A stretch of 64,000 nucleotides of DNA, taken from positions 1,860,001-1,924,000 of the forward strand of contig NZ_CP146284.1 of the NCBI RefSeq assembly GCF_023744375.2, given 5' to 3'. Position numbers and translations under genes: made by a program. The stretch's first letter is position 1. Every line of letters begins with the position of its first letter. Positions 39,063-47,347 of the stretch are shown piece after piece. The notes under the pieces were generated by a model. It saw nothing but the letters and a program-made list of their open reading frames with translations, did no database searches and was not told where the DNA came from. This stretch comes from Parabacteroides sp. AD58. GTDB taxonomy: Bacteria; Bacteroidota; Bacteroidia; Bacteroidales; Tannerellaceae.

Positions 39063-39595
39063 TCCACTTGCATATAACCGAGCTCAAGAGGGGTTTTCCG
39101 TCCGAAGACTTTAACCATCACCTTCAGCTTCCGTTTCTCGGCATTGACTTCTTCGATGATACCACTAAATCCGTTAAACGGACCAAAAGTGATCTTCACA
39201 TTCTCACCCACTACAAATTGGATATCCATATCTTCGGGCTGTTCCTGCATTTCATCAACCGTACCTAAAATACGATTAACTTCTGCCGGACGAAGAGGAA
39301 CCGGATTATCCGATCCACCTAAAAAGCCGATGATATTGGGAATGTTTCTCAATCGATGAGCTACCTCTCCCACCAAAGCAGCTTCTACTAATACATAACC
39401 TGGCAGATAAGCACGTTCTTTCATTACTTTCTTCCCGTTACGGACTGTAAAAGTCTTTTCAGTAGGGATCAACACCTGCGATACGTACTCTCCTAAATCA
39501 GTATTCTTTATTTCAGCTTCCAGATACTCTTTCGCCTTGTTTTCCTTCCCGCTGATAGCACGAAGAACATAAAATTTCTTTTGAACGTCAGACAT
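39053..39595 (-). CDS. nusG: Transcription elongation/termination factor NusG
   Basis: 180 residues: NGN domain (FYVLRAISGKENKAKEYLEAE..., PGYVLVEA) and C-terminal KOW domain (VKITFGPFNGFSGIIEEV). It binds RNA polymerase and couples it to ribosomes or Rho. It starts 13 bp after secE. Confidence 0.98.
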   Translation of the reverse strand: MSDVQKKFYVLRAISGKENKAKEYLEAEIKNTDLGEYVSQVLIPTEKTFTVRNGKKVMKERAYLPGYVLVEAALVGEVAHRLRNIPNIIGFLGGSDNPVPLRPAEVNRILGTVDEMQEQPEDMDIQFVVGENVKITFGPFNGFSGIIEEVNAEKRKLKVMVKVFGRKTPLELGYMQVEKE

Positions 39596-39608
39596 ACCCT
39601 TACACTAA

Positions 39609-39803
39609 TTAAAAGATTTTTTCGTAGAAGAAACGCATCACACCTTCAAAGCTCATGTCAATAACAAAGATAACGACAGAAATGATAAGGGAAGCAAACA
39701 TAACCACTACTGCGCTATTTGACAACTCTGCTCTTGTAGGCCAAGAAACCTTATACACAAGCTCGTTATAAGATTCTTTAATATATTCAAATATCTTCTT
39801 CAT
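39609..39803 (-). CDS. secE: Preprotein translocase subunit SecE
   Basis: 64 residues from ATG 39803 (MKKIFEYIKESYNELVYKVSWPTRAEL). The open frame continues into tRNA-Trp upstream, which is not coding. One membrane segment (about 35-55) follows the conserved KVSWP amphipathic helix. It clamps SecY in the inner membrane. Confidence 0.95.
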   Translation of the reverse strand: MKKIFEYIKESYNELVYKVSWPTRAELSNSAVVVMFASLIISVVIFVIDMSFEGVMRFFYEKIF

Positions 39804-39820
39804 TGAATAGTTATTTTTAG

Positions 39821-39893
39821 CACGGAACGAGAGGCTCGAACTCCCGACACCTGGTTTTGGAGACCAGTGCTCTACCAACTGAGCTAGTTCCGT
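39821..39893 (-). tRNA. tRNA-Trp (anticodon CCA)
   Basis: 73 bases, acceptor ACGGAAC/GTTCCGT, anticodon loop CTCCAAA, T-arm GAGTTCGAGCCTC. It sits between tuf and secE on the same strand, as in many Bacteroidetes. Confidence 0.96.
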
Positions 39894-39897
39894 AAAT

Positions 39898-39922
39898 AGC
39901 CAGTCCTATGATAGGACTGGCT
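39898..39922 (-). repeat. Hairpin between tuf and tRNA-Trp
   Basis: 10-bp stem AGCCAGTCCT/AGGACTGGCT with a 5-base loop, no T-run. It is a likely processing or mRNA 3'-end signal separating tuf from the tRNA. Confidence 0.6.
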
Positions 39923-39936
39923 CTATATAATGGAAA

Positions 39937-41124
39937 TTAGTTTTCCAATTCTGTGATCTGACCAGCACCTACTGTACGGCCACCTTCACGGATAGCGAAA
40001 CGCAAACCTACGCTACATGCTACCGGATAGATCAAATCTACATCGATAGTTACGTTATCACCCGGCATAACCATTTCAGTTCCTTCCGGCAAAGTGATTT
40101 CACCTGTTACATCCAAAGTACGGATATAGAACTGAGGACGATAGTGGTTGTGGAACGGAGTGTGACGACCACCTTCTTCTTTCTTCAAGATATAAACTTC
40201 AGCTTTGAACTTAGAGTGAGGCTTAACCTGACCCGGGTGGCAGATTACCATACCACGCTTAACTTCGTTCTTATCGATACCACGAAGCAACAGACCTACG
40301 TTATCACCAGCTTCACCTTGATCCAATAACTTACGGAACATTTCAACACCTGTTACAACAGATTTCTTTCCGTCAGCACCTAAACCGATAATCTGAACTT
40401 CATCACCTACCTTAACAACACCTGTTTCGATACGACCTGTTGCTACAGTACCACGACCAGTAATTGAGAAGATATCTTCAACCGGCATCAAGAACGGCTT
40501 ATCGATTTCACGCGGAGGCAGAGGAATCCAAGTATCGCAAGCATCCATCAATTCCATGATCTTTTCTTCCCATTTCGGATCGCCATTCAAAGCACCCAGG
40601 GCAGAACCACGAATGATAGGAGTGTTATCGCCATCATATCCGTAGAATGAAAGCAATTCACGCATTTCCATTTCTACCAATTCCAGCATTTCTTCGTCGT
40701 CAACCATATCACACTTGTTCAAGAAAACAACCAAACGCGGTACGTTTACCTGACGAGCCAACAGGATGTGTTCACGAGTCTGAGGCATAGGACCATCAGT
40801 AGCAGCAACTACGATGATAGCACCATCCATCTGAGCAGCACCAGTTACCATGTTCTTTACATAGTCGGCGTGACCCGGACAGTCAACGTGAGCATAGTGA
40901 CGGTTTGCAGTCTGATATTCTACGTGAGCTGTGTTGATAGTGATACCTCTTTCCTTTTCTTCAGGAGCATTATCGATAGAATCGAAAGAACGCTGTTCTG
41001 AAAGACCTTTCTTTGCCAATACTGTAGTGATTGCAGCTGTCAAAGTTGTTTTACCGTGGTCAACGTGACCAATCGTACCAATGTTAACATGTGGTTTCGA
41101 TCTGTCAAATTTCTCTTTTGCCAT
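39937..41124 (-). CDS. tuf: Elongation factor Tu
   Basis: 395 residues with G1 [10 protein letters not shown]3 DCPGHADY, G4 NKCD and switch [13 protein letters not shown]. It delivers aminoacyl-tRNA to the ribosome. It lies directly after a four-tRNA cluster; no promoter consensus was found in the 47-bp gap, so it is probably transcribed with the tRNAs. Confidence 0.99.
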   Translation of the reverse strand: MAKEKFDRSKPHVNIGTIGHVDHGKTTLTAAITTVLAKKGLSEQRSFDSIDNAPEEKERGITINTAHVEYQTANRHYAHVDCPGHADYVKNMVTGAAQMDGAIIVVAATDGPMPQTREHILLARQVNVPRLVVFLNKCDMVDDEEMLELVEMEMRELLSFYGYDGDNTPIIRGSALGALNGDPKWEEKIMELMDACDTWIPLPPREIDKPFLMPVEDIFSITGRGTVATGRIETGVVKVGDEVQIIGLGADGKKSVVTGVEMFRKLLDQGEAGDNVGLLLRGIDKNEVKRGMVICHPGQVKPHSKFKAEVYILKKEEGGRHTPFHNHYRPQFYIRTLDVTGEITLPEGTEMVMPGDNVTIDVDLIYPVACSVGLRFAIREGGRTVGAGQITELEN

Positions 41125-41171
41125 AACTTAATTGTTCTTTATATGATTAATAATTTATTCGATTTAATCAG

Positions 41172-41243
<72 letters not shown>

Positions 41244-41248
41244 ATTTG

Positions 41249-41321
41249 AGCGGAAAACGGGACTCAAACCCGCGACCCCCAGCTTGGAAGGCTAGTGCTC
41301 TATCAACTGAGCTATTTCCGC
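41249..41321 (-). tRNA. tRNA-Gly (anticodon TCC)
   Basis: 73 bases, acceptor GCGGAAA/TTTCCGC, anticodon loop CTTCCAA. Confidence 0.95.
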
Positions 41322-41331
41322 AATTTTTGAG

Positions 41332-41414
41332 TGGGCAGTGATGGATTCGAACCACCGAAGGCGTAAGCCAGCTGAGTTACAGTCAGCCCCATTTGGCCAC
41401 TCTGGTAACTGCCC
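41332..41414 (-). tRNA. tRNA-Tyr (anticodon GTA)
   Basis: 83 bases with the long variable arm of a class II tRNA; acceptor GGGCAGT/ACTGCCC, anticodon loop CTGTAAC. Confidence 0.95.
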
Positions 41415-41497
41415 CCAATTTAATTGACAATTAAAAATTGAGAATAGATAATTTATTTTCACTGTAAATTGTCAATTCTCCCTTGTCATTCTTTTTG

Positions 41498-41571
41498 AGC
41501 CTCTTGTCGGATTCGAACCAACGACCCCGAGATTACAAATCACGTGCTCTGGCCAACTGAGCTAAAGAGGC
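41498..41571 (-). tRNA. tRNA-Thr (anticodon TGT), second copy
   Basis: Base-for-base identical over 74 positions to the plus-strand tRNA-Thr at 22604-22677. It is the first tRNA of the cluster upstream of tuf. Confidence 0.95.
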
Positions 41572-41585
41572 ATTTGCTCAAATAA

Positions 41586-41618
41586 GCAGCCGTTCCGGCA
41601 CTACGTCGAAACGGCTGC
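41586..41618 (-). terminator. Hairpin terminator after hpf
   Basis: 9-bp stem GCAGCCGTT/AACGGCTGC followed by TTATTT on the minus strand, 46 bp past the hpf stop and before the tRNA cluster. Confidence 0.7.
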
Positions 41619-41648
41619 AAATTTAGGCATTATTTCTTACATACCAAA
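41618..41648 (-). promoter_or_regulatory. Promoter of the tRNA-tuf unit
   Basis: Minus strand TTTG (41648-41645), 19-base spacer, TAAATTTG (41625-41618). It touches the hpf terminator stem, so initiation near 41611 would fall inside that hairpin. Confidence 0.7.
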
Positions 41649-41664
41649 TTTTCTACCGTTTTTT

Positions 41665-41964
41665 TTATTTAGATCTGCTTTTTTCTTTGAATTTAACTAA
41701 TTGTTTTTCCAAAGCTTCCACGCATTCATCGATGGCCGCTTCAAATGAATCCTCAGTTTTCTCCGCAAAGCAGTCTCCATTCTTTATCTTCAACAAAATG
41801 TTGGCATTTTTATTCATCGCAGTTTCTGGTTTCACAACTTTCAATGTCACCTCTGCTGATATAATGCCGTCGAAGTATTGCTCCAACTTTGTTACTTTCT
41901 TCTGAATAAAAGCTTCCAACTGTTTTGTTGCATCGAAATGAATCGCCTGAATTCTAATTTCCAT
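41665..41964 (-). CDS. hpf: Ribosome hibernation promoting factor, short form
   Basis: 99 residues from ATG 41964 (MEIRIQAIHFDATKQLEAF); the longer frame is not needed. VTKLEQYFDGIISAEVTLKV and CFAEKTEDSFEAAIDECVEALEKQL match the S30EA/HPF fold without the long-form dimerisation domain. It binds the decoding centre of idle ribosomes. It overlaps the end of the recombinase gene by 11 bp, so the two are translationally coupled. Confidence 0.93.
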   Translation of the reverse strand: MEIRIQAIHFDATKQLEAFIQKKVTKLEQYFDGIISAEVTLKVVKPETAMNKNANILLKIKNGDCFAEKTEDSFEAAIDECVEALEKQLVKFKEKSRSK

Positions 41965-42865
41965 AATGACCTCCTTCTTTTTGCGCTCGAGGATGAGCAT
42001 GATACACTTTTTTTAATTCCTCAAAGGATGTATGTGTATAAACACTGGTTGAAGCCAGACTGCTATGACCTAACAGATCTTTCACCGCATTCAGCTCTGC
42101 CCCATTGTTCAACATACTTGTTGCAAATGAATGTCGTAATACGTGTGGACTTCGTTTAGCCAAAGTAGGTATCTCCGACAACTTTCGCTTTACTATATTA
42201 TAAACAATTGCCGCCGATATTTGTTCACCATTTGACCGGACAAAAAACCATTTACCGCTTCCGGCTTCCCGATTACGAATCTGCTGATACTTCTGCATCA
42301 ACTCTTTCAAACCATTCGCAAAAGGAATCAATCGCTGCTTATTACGCTTTCCTGTTACTTTAATCTGCATCAGCTCATAATCAATATCTGCATCCTGCAA
42401 GCCAACCAATTCTGATCGACGCATTCCCGTATCATAAAGCATTTCTACGATTAAATGATTCCTCACGCTTTCAAAATCCTCATCCGACACCGGCTGATCT
42501 TCATCCAAAAGCATCTCCATATCCCGGTCTTTTACGAAATACGGAAGCGGCTTTTTGGTTTTCGGACCGACCACCATACGCATCGGATTCACAGAAATTA
42601 CTTTCTGCTTCATGAGATATTTAAAAAAAGATTTCAAAGAGCTTAATTTCCGGTTCACTGACACCGGTGAATAACCGTTGTCCATCAACTGGACAATCCA
42701 GTTTCTTACCAAATCAGCATCTACGTCAACCGGAAAATTCAAACACACCGATTGCTCACTCACAAAAGCCTCAAACTGACTTATGTCTTTTTTATACGAT
42801 TCGATCGTATAATCTGAATAATTGCGTTCATAACGCAAGTAATTCAAAAAGTTATCAACCAACAT
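41954..42865 (-). CDS. Tyrosine recombinase of the XerC/XerD type
   Basis: 303 residues: SAM-like N-terminal domain (1-95) and catalytic domain with Arg149 (GMRRSEL), Lys173 (TGKRNKQR), HVLRHSF (His241, Arg244), His267 (LLGHSS) and the nucleophile Tyr276 (STSVYTHT). Length and conserved position beside rpsU and hpf suggest the housekeeping chromosome-dimer resolvase rather than a phage integrase. Confidence 0.92.
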   Translation of the reverse strand: MLVDNFLNYLRYERNYSDYTIESYKKDISQFEAFVSEQSVCLNFPVDVDADLVRNWIVQLMDNGYSPVSVNRKLSSLKSFFKYLMKQKVISVNPMRMVVGPKTKKPLPYFVKDRDMEMLLDEDQPVSDEDFESVRNHLIVEMLYDTGMRRSELVGLQDADIDYELMQIKVTGKRNKQRLIPFANGLKELMQKYQQIRNREAGSGKWFFVRSNGEQISAAIVYNIVKRKLSEIPTLAKRSPHVLRHSFATSMLNNGAELNAVKDLLGHSSLASTSVYTHTSFEELKKVYHAHPRAQKEGGHYGN

Positions 42866-42934
42866 GCTTCATTGCATCAACTATTCTGCAACGAATATAG
42901 AAATTAGATTCTAAAAAAACAAGTATTTTTTCAA

Positions 42935-43126
42935 TTATTCTTCAGTTTGCTGCAAATGCTGTACGTAAATGGCACGCATCATTTGCTTTCTCTTCGTAAC
43001 TGATGGTTTTTCGAAAGCCTGACGGTTTCTCAATTCTTTTACAACACCTGTTTTTTCAAATTTTCTTTTGAATTTCTTCAGCGCTTTTTCAATGTTTTCG
43101 CCTTCTTTTAATGGAACTACGATCAT
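42935..43126 (-). CDS. rpsU: 30S ribosomal protein S21
   Basis: 63 residues: IVVPLKEGENIEKALKKFKRKFEKTGV is the bS21 signature. Small, basic, near the anti-Shine-Dalgarno region of 16S rRNA. The start is preceded by an A/T-rich stretch without AGGAGG. It heads the minus-strand series rpsU-xer-hpf. Confidence 0.96.
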   Translation of the reverse strand: MIVVPLKEGENIEKALKKFKRKFEKTGVVKELRNRQAFEKPSVTKRKQMMRAIYVQHLQQTEE

Positions 43127-43175
43127 AATTTTAATTTGTTATTTTGTTTAATTAATACATCCTTAAAACGGGCAG

Positions 43176-43207
43176 CAAAATTACGGATAGTTTCGCTATC
43201 AGCCAAA
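43176..43207 (-). promoter_or_regulatory. Proximal promoter of rpsU
   Basis: Minus strand TTTG (43207-43204), 20-base spacer, TAATTTTG (43183-43176), about 50 bp upstream of the start codon. Confidence 0.7.
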
Positions 43208-43391
43208 CTTTCTGCCAATAATTCTCAATTTGATTTATTTTTATGGTACTTTCGTTTACCTTATATTTCTTAGCGAATATATCTCTATCTTAATTTATAA
43301 AATAATTCAACAGCCTCCTTTCCAAGTCTGATTTTAATTAAACATCGGTTCAGTTCCCCTATCCGGATCACTCCGGCAGTAAAAAACGGTG

Positions 43392-43423
43392 CAAAGGTAT
43401 GCATTTTCAAATTCTTATCCAAA
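43392..43423 (-). promoter_or_regulatory. Distal promoter toward rpsU
   Basis: Minus strand TTTG (43423-43420), 20-base spacer, TACCTTTG (43399-43392). A transcript from here would carry about 260 bases of leader before rpsU. Confidence 0.65.
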
Positions 43424-43630
43424 TACTTTCTAAAGTTTACGGGGTTATTTTCCACATTTACCTACAAGATTTTCAATGCGAAAGATCTGTTTTTGTCCAT
43501 ACGGGCCAGCTAACATCCGGCTGAGCCGGTCTTTATATCTGTATTATTCTTAAAATAGAAGTAAATATATGCAGACATTTCGGCTTAATTCTTATCTTTG
43601 CCTAGTATTATTCTAACATTTAAGAGAGAA

Positions 43631-44011
43631 ATGAAACGTATAATTTTCTTATTAACAGCACTTGTACTTTCCATAGGTGCTCTTTCTGCCCAGCAGAAGA
43701 AAGCTGTTATTTCAGCCAAGGAAACCATCTACGATTTTGGAGAGATTAAAGAAGCAGATGGAAAAGTTTCTCATACATTTAAGATCGACAATACAGGCGA
43801 CGCTCCGCTTGTTCTGACTCGTGTGATTGCTTCCTGCGGATGTACAACTCCGGAATGGACTAAAGAACCGATTGCGCCGGGAAAAAGCGGTGATGTAAAA
43901 ATCACTTACAATCCGGCCGGCAGACCTGGAGTCTTTGCCAAAGCCATTTCGATATACAGCAACGGGAAGAAAGGAAGTTATATTCTTACGATTAAAGGGA
44001 AAGTCAAATAA
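43631..44011 (+). CDS. DUF1573 domain-containing exported protein
   Basis: 126 residues from ATG 43631; an in-frame TTG at 43598 belongs to the promoter. A signal peptide (IIFLLTALVLSIGALSAQ) is followed by one DUF1573/ASH-like Ig fold: EIKEADGKVSHTFKIDNTGDAPLVLTRVIASCGCTTPEW. Periplasmic or surface, function unknown. The next gene repeats this domain. Confidence 0.88.
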   Translation: MKRIIFLLTALVLSIGALSAQQKKAVISAKETIYDFGEIKEADGKVSHTFKIDNTGDAPLVLTRVIASCGCTTPEWTKEPIAPGKSGDVKITYNPAGRPGVFAKAISIYSNGKKGSYILTIKGKVK

Positions 44012-44052
44012 CGCATCCCAACAGAGCATACATTATTAATAAAACTGCCGTA

Positions 44053-45168
44053 ATGATATTGGACATCAAAAAGATTATATGCGCAATCGTTCTGCTCTTT
44101 GGTAGCATTATTGCAGGTATGGCCCAGAATGCACCTCAGATCAGTGTAGACCAACAGGTGTTTAACTTTGGTTCGATTGAAGAAGCGAAAGGGCTTACTT
44201 CGCATGTTTTTACGATCACCAACTCGGGCGACAAGCCGCTGGTTATTTCGCGTGTGACTGCTTCGTGCGGTTGTACGCGGCCGGAATGGACCAAAGAGCC
44301 GATTGCCGCCGGCAAGACGGGTATTCTCAAAGTGACCTATAATCCGAACGGCAGGCCCGGTCCTTTCTATAAGACAATCACGCTTTACAGCAATGCGGGA
44401 AAAGGGCGATATAATGTAGCCATCAAAGGGAATGTCATTCCTAAAGAACTGACTCCTGAGTTTTCTTATCCGTATGCTATCGGAAACTTAAAGCTGCATA
44501 CGAAAAATGTTCTTTTCAACAACCTCCGGCAAAACGAGAGCCTGGGCGAAAAGATCAGTGTTAAGAATGAAGGGAAAACGTCTATCCAAGTCGAATTCGG
44601 GAAAATGCCGGATTTCATCATCGCGGATATGAAACCGACGTCCCTGAAACCGGAAGAGACGGGAGAAATCACCTTCCTGATAGATGGACGGAAAATCAAG
44701 CACAAAGGGCGGAAACTGGTACACATTCCTCTGACAGTCAAAGCTGCCGGAGAAAAAAATACAACTGAGTCTGTAGCCTTGGCCGCGAATGTGATCGACG
44801 ACTTCAGTAAAATGTCGGCACGCGAGAAAGCGAAAGGACCGGCAATCCATATATCGGGAACGCTACTGGATTTCGGCAAACTGCCATCGAAGAAGAACAA
44901 GATTCCTTTTATCAGCAGCAAAATTACCGGAACCGTGGATATTACCAATACGGGAAAGTCGAACCTGATCATTCATAGCTTTACATCCGACAACGAGCTG
45001 ATCTCCATCAACCGGGGAAAGAAGGAAATCAAACCGGGAGAAACAACCACCTATAAGGTTTCCATACGCCCCAAAGATGTAAAAGTTCGCCTGGAGGCCT
45101 TAGTGAACATTATCAGCAATGATCCGAACGGACCGGTTCGTTTATTAAAAGTAACAGCCCATAAATAA
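44053..45168 (+). CDS. DUF1573 domain-containing exported protein, multi-domain paralogue
   Basis: 371 residues with a signal peptide (IICAIVLLFGSIIAGMAQ). The first domain (about 35-125) is clearly homologous to the preceding protein, sharing SCGCT and EWTKEPIAAGK. Two more Ig-like segments follow (about 135-240 and 270-371). Probably a tandem duplication product with added domains. It lies 41 bp after its paralogue and 12 bp before meaB, so it is in one operon with it. Confidence 0.85.
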   Translation: MILDIKKIICAIVLLFGSIIAGMAQNAPQISVDQQVFNFGSIEEAKGLTSHVFTITNSGDKPLVISRVTASCGCTRPEWTKEPIAAGKTGILKVTYNPNGRPGPFYKTITLYSNAGKGRYNVAIKGNVIPKELTPEFSYPYAIGNLKLHTKNVLFNNLRQNESLGEKISVKNEGKTSIQVEFGKMPDFIIADMKPTSLKPEETGEITFLIDGRKIKHKGRKLVHIPLTVKAAGEKNTTESVALAANVIDDFSKMSAREKAKGPAIHISGTLLDFGKLPSKKNKIPFISSKITGTVDITNTGKSNLIIHSFTSDNELISINRGKKEIKPGETTTYKVSIRPKDVKVRLEALVNIISNDPNGPVRLLKVTAHK

Positions 45169-45180
45169 AACAACACAATC

Positions 45181-46281
45181 ATGGAACACCCAGAAAATGA
45201 CGATTTGTACAAAGGATTAAAAGTAAATAAAGGTATAGTTGACGTACCAACGGTAAACCCATACCTTAAGAAACGAGTACAACGCAGACAATATACGCCG
45301 GCAGAATACGTAGAAGGTATTCTGAAAGGCAACATCACCATCTTAAGCCAGGCAGTAACACTGGTAGAAAGTGCCAAACACGAACATCAGCAGATCGCCC
45401 AGGAAATCATAGAGAAATGCCTTCCTTATGCCGGAAAATCCATGCGTATCGGTATTACGGGTGTGCCGGGTGCTGGAAAAAGTACGTCAATCGATGTATT
45501 TGGTATGCATCTCCTGAAAAAAGGACATAAGCTGGCAGTCTTGGCCATCGACCCGAGTAGTGAGCGTTCGAAAGGCAGTATCTTAGGAGACAAGACCCGA
45601 ATGGAAACTTTGTCGAGAGAGAAAGATGCGTTTATCCGCCCTTCGCCATCGGCCGGCTCCTTAGGCGGTGTAGCCCGTAAGACAAGAGAAACGATTATCT
45701 TATGCGAGGCAGCCGGATTTGATACGGTCTTCGTAGAGACAGTCGGTGTCGGTCAGAGTGAAACAGCCGTACATTCAATGGTCGATTTCTTCCTATTGAT
45801 CCAATTGGCAGGAACCGGCGATGAATTACAAGGCATCAAACGTGGTATCATGGAAATGGCAGACGGCATCATCATCAACAAAGCCGATGGAGACAATGTG
45901 GATAAAGCCCAGATGGCTGCATCTCAGTTCCGCAACGCCCTGCATCTTTTCCCGCCTACCGAATCAGGCTGGACGCCCAAAGTCCTCACCTACTCCGGTT
46001 ATTACAACATCGGTGTCAAAGAGATCTGGGATATGATTGATGAATACATGGCTTTCACCAAAAAGAACGGCTACTTCGAATATAAGAGACGCGAACAGGC
46101 CAAATACTGGATGTATGAAAGCATCAACGACACCTTGCGTGATACGTTCTACAACAATCCGGCAGTCAGCTCCATGCTCAATCAAACGGAGCAGCAAGTT
46201 CTGCAAAACGAGATTACGCCGTTTGTAGCAGCCAAACGCATGATGGATTTATTCTTGGGAGACATCTCCAGCTCGAAGTAA
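45181..46281 (+). CDS. meaB: Methylmalonyl-CoA mutase-associated GTPase MeaB
   Basis: 366 residues with Walker A GITGVPGAGKST (about 95-106), LAIDPSSERSKGSILGDKTRM, ETVGVGQSE and NKAD. G3E-family chaperone that loads and protects adenosylcobalamin in methylmalonyl-CoA mutase, whose subunits are encoded 1.1 kb downstream but in a separate transcript. Confidence 0.95.
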   Translation: MEHPENDDLYKGLKVNKGIVDVPTVNPYLKKRVQRRQYTPAEYVEGILKGNITILSQAVTLVESAKHEHQQIAQEIIEKCLPYAGKSMRIGITGVPGAGKSTSIDVFGMHLLKKGHKLAVLAIDPSSERSKGSILGDKTRMETLSREKDAFIRPSPSAGSLGGVARKTRETIILCEAAGFDTVFVETVGVGQSETAVHSMVDFFLLIQLAGTGDELQGIKRGIMEMADGIIINKADGDNVDKAQMAASQFRNALHLFPPTESGWTPKVLTYSGYYNIGVKEIWDMIDEYMAFTKKNGYFEYKRREQAKYWMYESINDTLRDTFYNNPAVSSMLNQTEQQVLQNEITPFVAAKRMMDLFLGDISSSK

Positions 46282-46318
46282 TTAGAACAGATCACTTTTT
46301 AATACAGCAATCTTGGAA

Positions 46319-46354
46319 AGACACGGAGTTCATTTACCAACGATCTCCGTGTCT
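46319..46354 (+). terminator. Intrinsic terminator of meaB
   Basis: 10-bp stem AGACACGGAG/CTCCGTGTCT followed by CTCTTTTTATT. Confidence 0.85.
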
Positions 46355-46600
46355 CTCTTTTTATTCCTGAATCATCTTTCACTTTTCCAATATACCTCTA
46401 TAAAACAAAATCTTATGGTGATTTAAGAAGTTTCACTCAATATCTCCATCCCTGCCATACTAATTTCCGAATTCCAGGCTGTAACAAGCGCCATCTCTCC
46501 TCCTCTCCTATCTCCAGCAAATGAAACAGTAAGTTTTATCCATAGACATATTCATATATTCCCTGCCACAAACTACTGTTTTTATGCCACAAATTAATTA

Positions 46601-46682
46601 ATTCACTAATATGAATTAATCAATTTACAATAGTGATTCAATCAATTCACAATTGTAAATTAATTAATTCATATTAGTGAAT
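46601..46682. repeat. Array B: four 16-bp dyads at exact 22-bp period
   Basis: Units start at 46601, 46623, 46645 and 46667: ATTCACTAATATGAAT, ATTTACAATAGTGATT, ATTCACAATTGTAAAT, ATTCATATTAGTGAAT, with spacers taatca, caatca, taatta. Unit 4 is the exact reverse complement of unit 1, and units 2 and 3 are near reverse complements, so the whole array is one long inverted repeat. It is 42 bp past the stop of the 46725-47009 gene. The rest of the 46282-46724 gap holds only the meaB terminator. Confidence 0.9.
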
Positions 46683-46724
46683 CAATAAAATTATAGGCAA
46701 AAAAATAGGAAATCATAACTGGAT

Positions 46725-47009
46725 TTACATTGATTCCAGACCTTTTTTGTTTATTTCTTCTTGGGCAAGTCCCGTACTAATCTGCATATAATATTGACGG
46801 ATCGCCTCTAAAGCCTCTCTTCGCTTTTCATCAAAATACTTTTTAATGACATGTTTCCTTTGTGGCAATTCATCTATAATCATTTTCAACTTTGCGATCT
46901 TTTTATTCAATCGATTAAAAGTTGTTTGTGCACCAGACAATTTCTTCTTTCCTTTAAGGATAATAGGAATCATCATTTTTTCCTGATCCTGAAATATATC
47001 AAATGCCAA
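46725..47009 (-). CDS. Small basic helical protein, possibly a remnant
   Basis: 94 residues, not firmly recognised. The segment LSGAQTTFNRLNKKIAKLKMIIDELPQRKHVIKKYFDEKRREALEAIRQYY is strongly helical and basic, likely coiled coil. It resembles the N-terminal part of larger Bacteroidales proteins that are sometimes annotated as DnaJ-like, so this may be a truncated copy. No promoter is clear. The dyad array follows its stop. Confidence 0.45.
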   Translation of the reverse strand: MAFDIFQDQEKMMIPIILKGKKKLSGAQTTFNRLNKKIAKLKMIIDELPQRKHVIKKYFDEKRREALEAIRQYYMQISTGLAQEEINKKGLESM

Positions 47010-47066
47010 ATTCCTCTGAGTGTCTGTCTTTCCCTTATTACGCTAAACATATACGCTGAAACAAAA

Positions 47067-47098
47067 AAGGATGTCACTTACCACCAAGTAACATCCTT
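47067..47098 (-). terminator. Intrinsic terminator of tRNA-Glu
   Basis: 8-bp stem AAGGATGT/ACATCCTT with inner pairing, followed by TTTTTTG on the minus strand. Confidence 0.8.
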
Positions 47099-47104
47099 AA
47101 TAAG

Positions 47105-47177
47105 TAGCGCAACCGGGACTCGAACCCGGGTTTCAGCCGTGAGAGGGCCGCGTCCTAGGCCACTAGACGAATGCGCC
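47105..47177 (-). tRNA. tRNA-Glu (anticodon CTC)
   Basis: 73 bases; anticodon loop CCTCTCA, D-arm GTCTAGTGGCCTAGGAC typical of Glu, T-arm GGGTTCGAGTCCC. The acceptor stem shows a G-U pair at the first position and a T-T mismatch at the seventh. Confidence 0.88.
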
Positions 47178-47234
47178 ATTTGTTGTCCTTAAGACAGTGC
47201 AAAAGTAAAGATTTATTTTAATCCGACAAATAGT

Positions 47235-47264
47235 TTTGCAAAAAAATTATTTCTCTTACCTTTG
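47235..47264 (+). promoter_or_regulatory. Promoter of the methylmalonyl-CoA mutase operon
   Basis: TTTG (47235-47238), 18-base spacer, TACCTTTG (47257-47264), leaving about 75 bases of 5' leader. No cobalamin riboswitch is recognisable in this short leader. Confidence 0.7.
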
Positions 47265-47347
47265 TAAGTCGTTAGGTATCGTGTATAACTAACATGGTAA
47301 TTAATAGAAAAACATTACTAATACCAGTTTAATAAACAACTAATATT

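Larger units (their letters stand above)
43127..43630. other. Intergenic region upstream of rpsU and DUF1573
   Basis: 504 bp without a convincing coding gene. It contains two minus-strand promoters for rpsU, a minus-strand AAAGGAGG at 43321-43314 followed only by a 6-codon frame, a CCGGC-TGA-GCCGG hairpin near 43516-43528, and a plus-strand -7 element TATCTTTG at 43593-43600 for the DUF1573 genes. Confidence 0.55.

Noticed and set aside
39804..39878. N-terminal extension of secE
   Set aside because: It would be encoded by tRNA-Trp sequence; MKKIFEYIKES is the normal SecE start.
41954..42865. Phage or integrative-element integrase next to tRNA genes
   Set aside because: Neighbours are housekeeping genes (rpsU, hpf), no attachment repeat or cargo is seen, and the position fits a Xer recombinase.
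47178..47347. Cobalamin riboswitch upstream of mutA
   Set aside because: The leader is only about 75 bases and no B12-box-like segment is visible.
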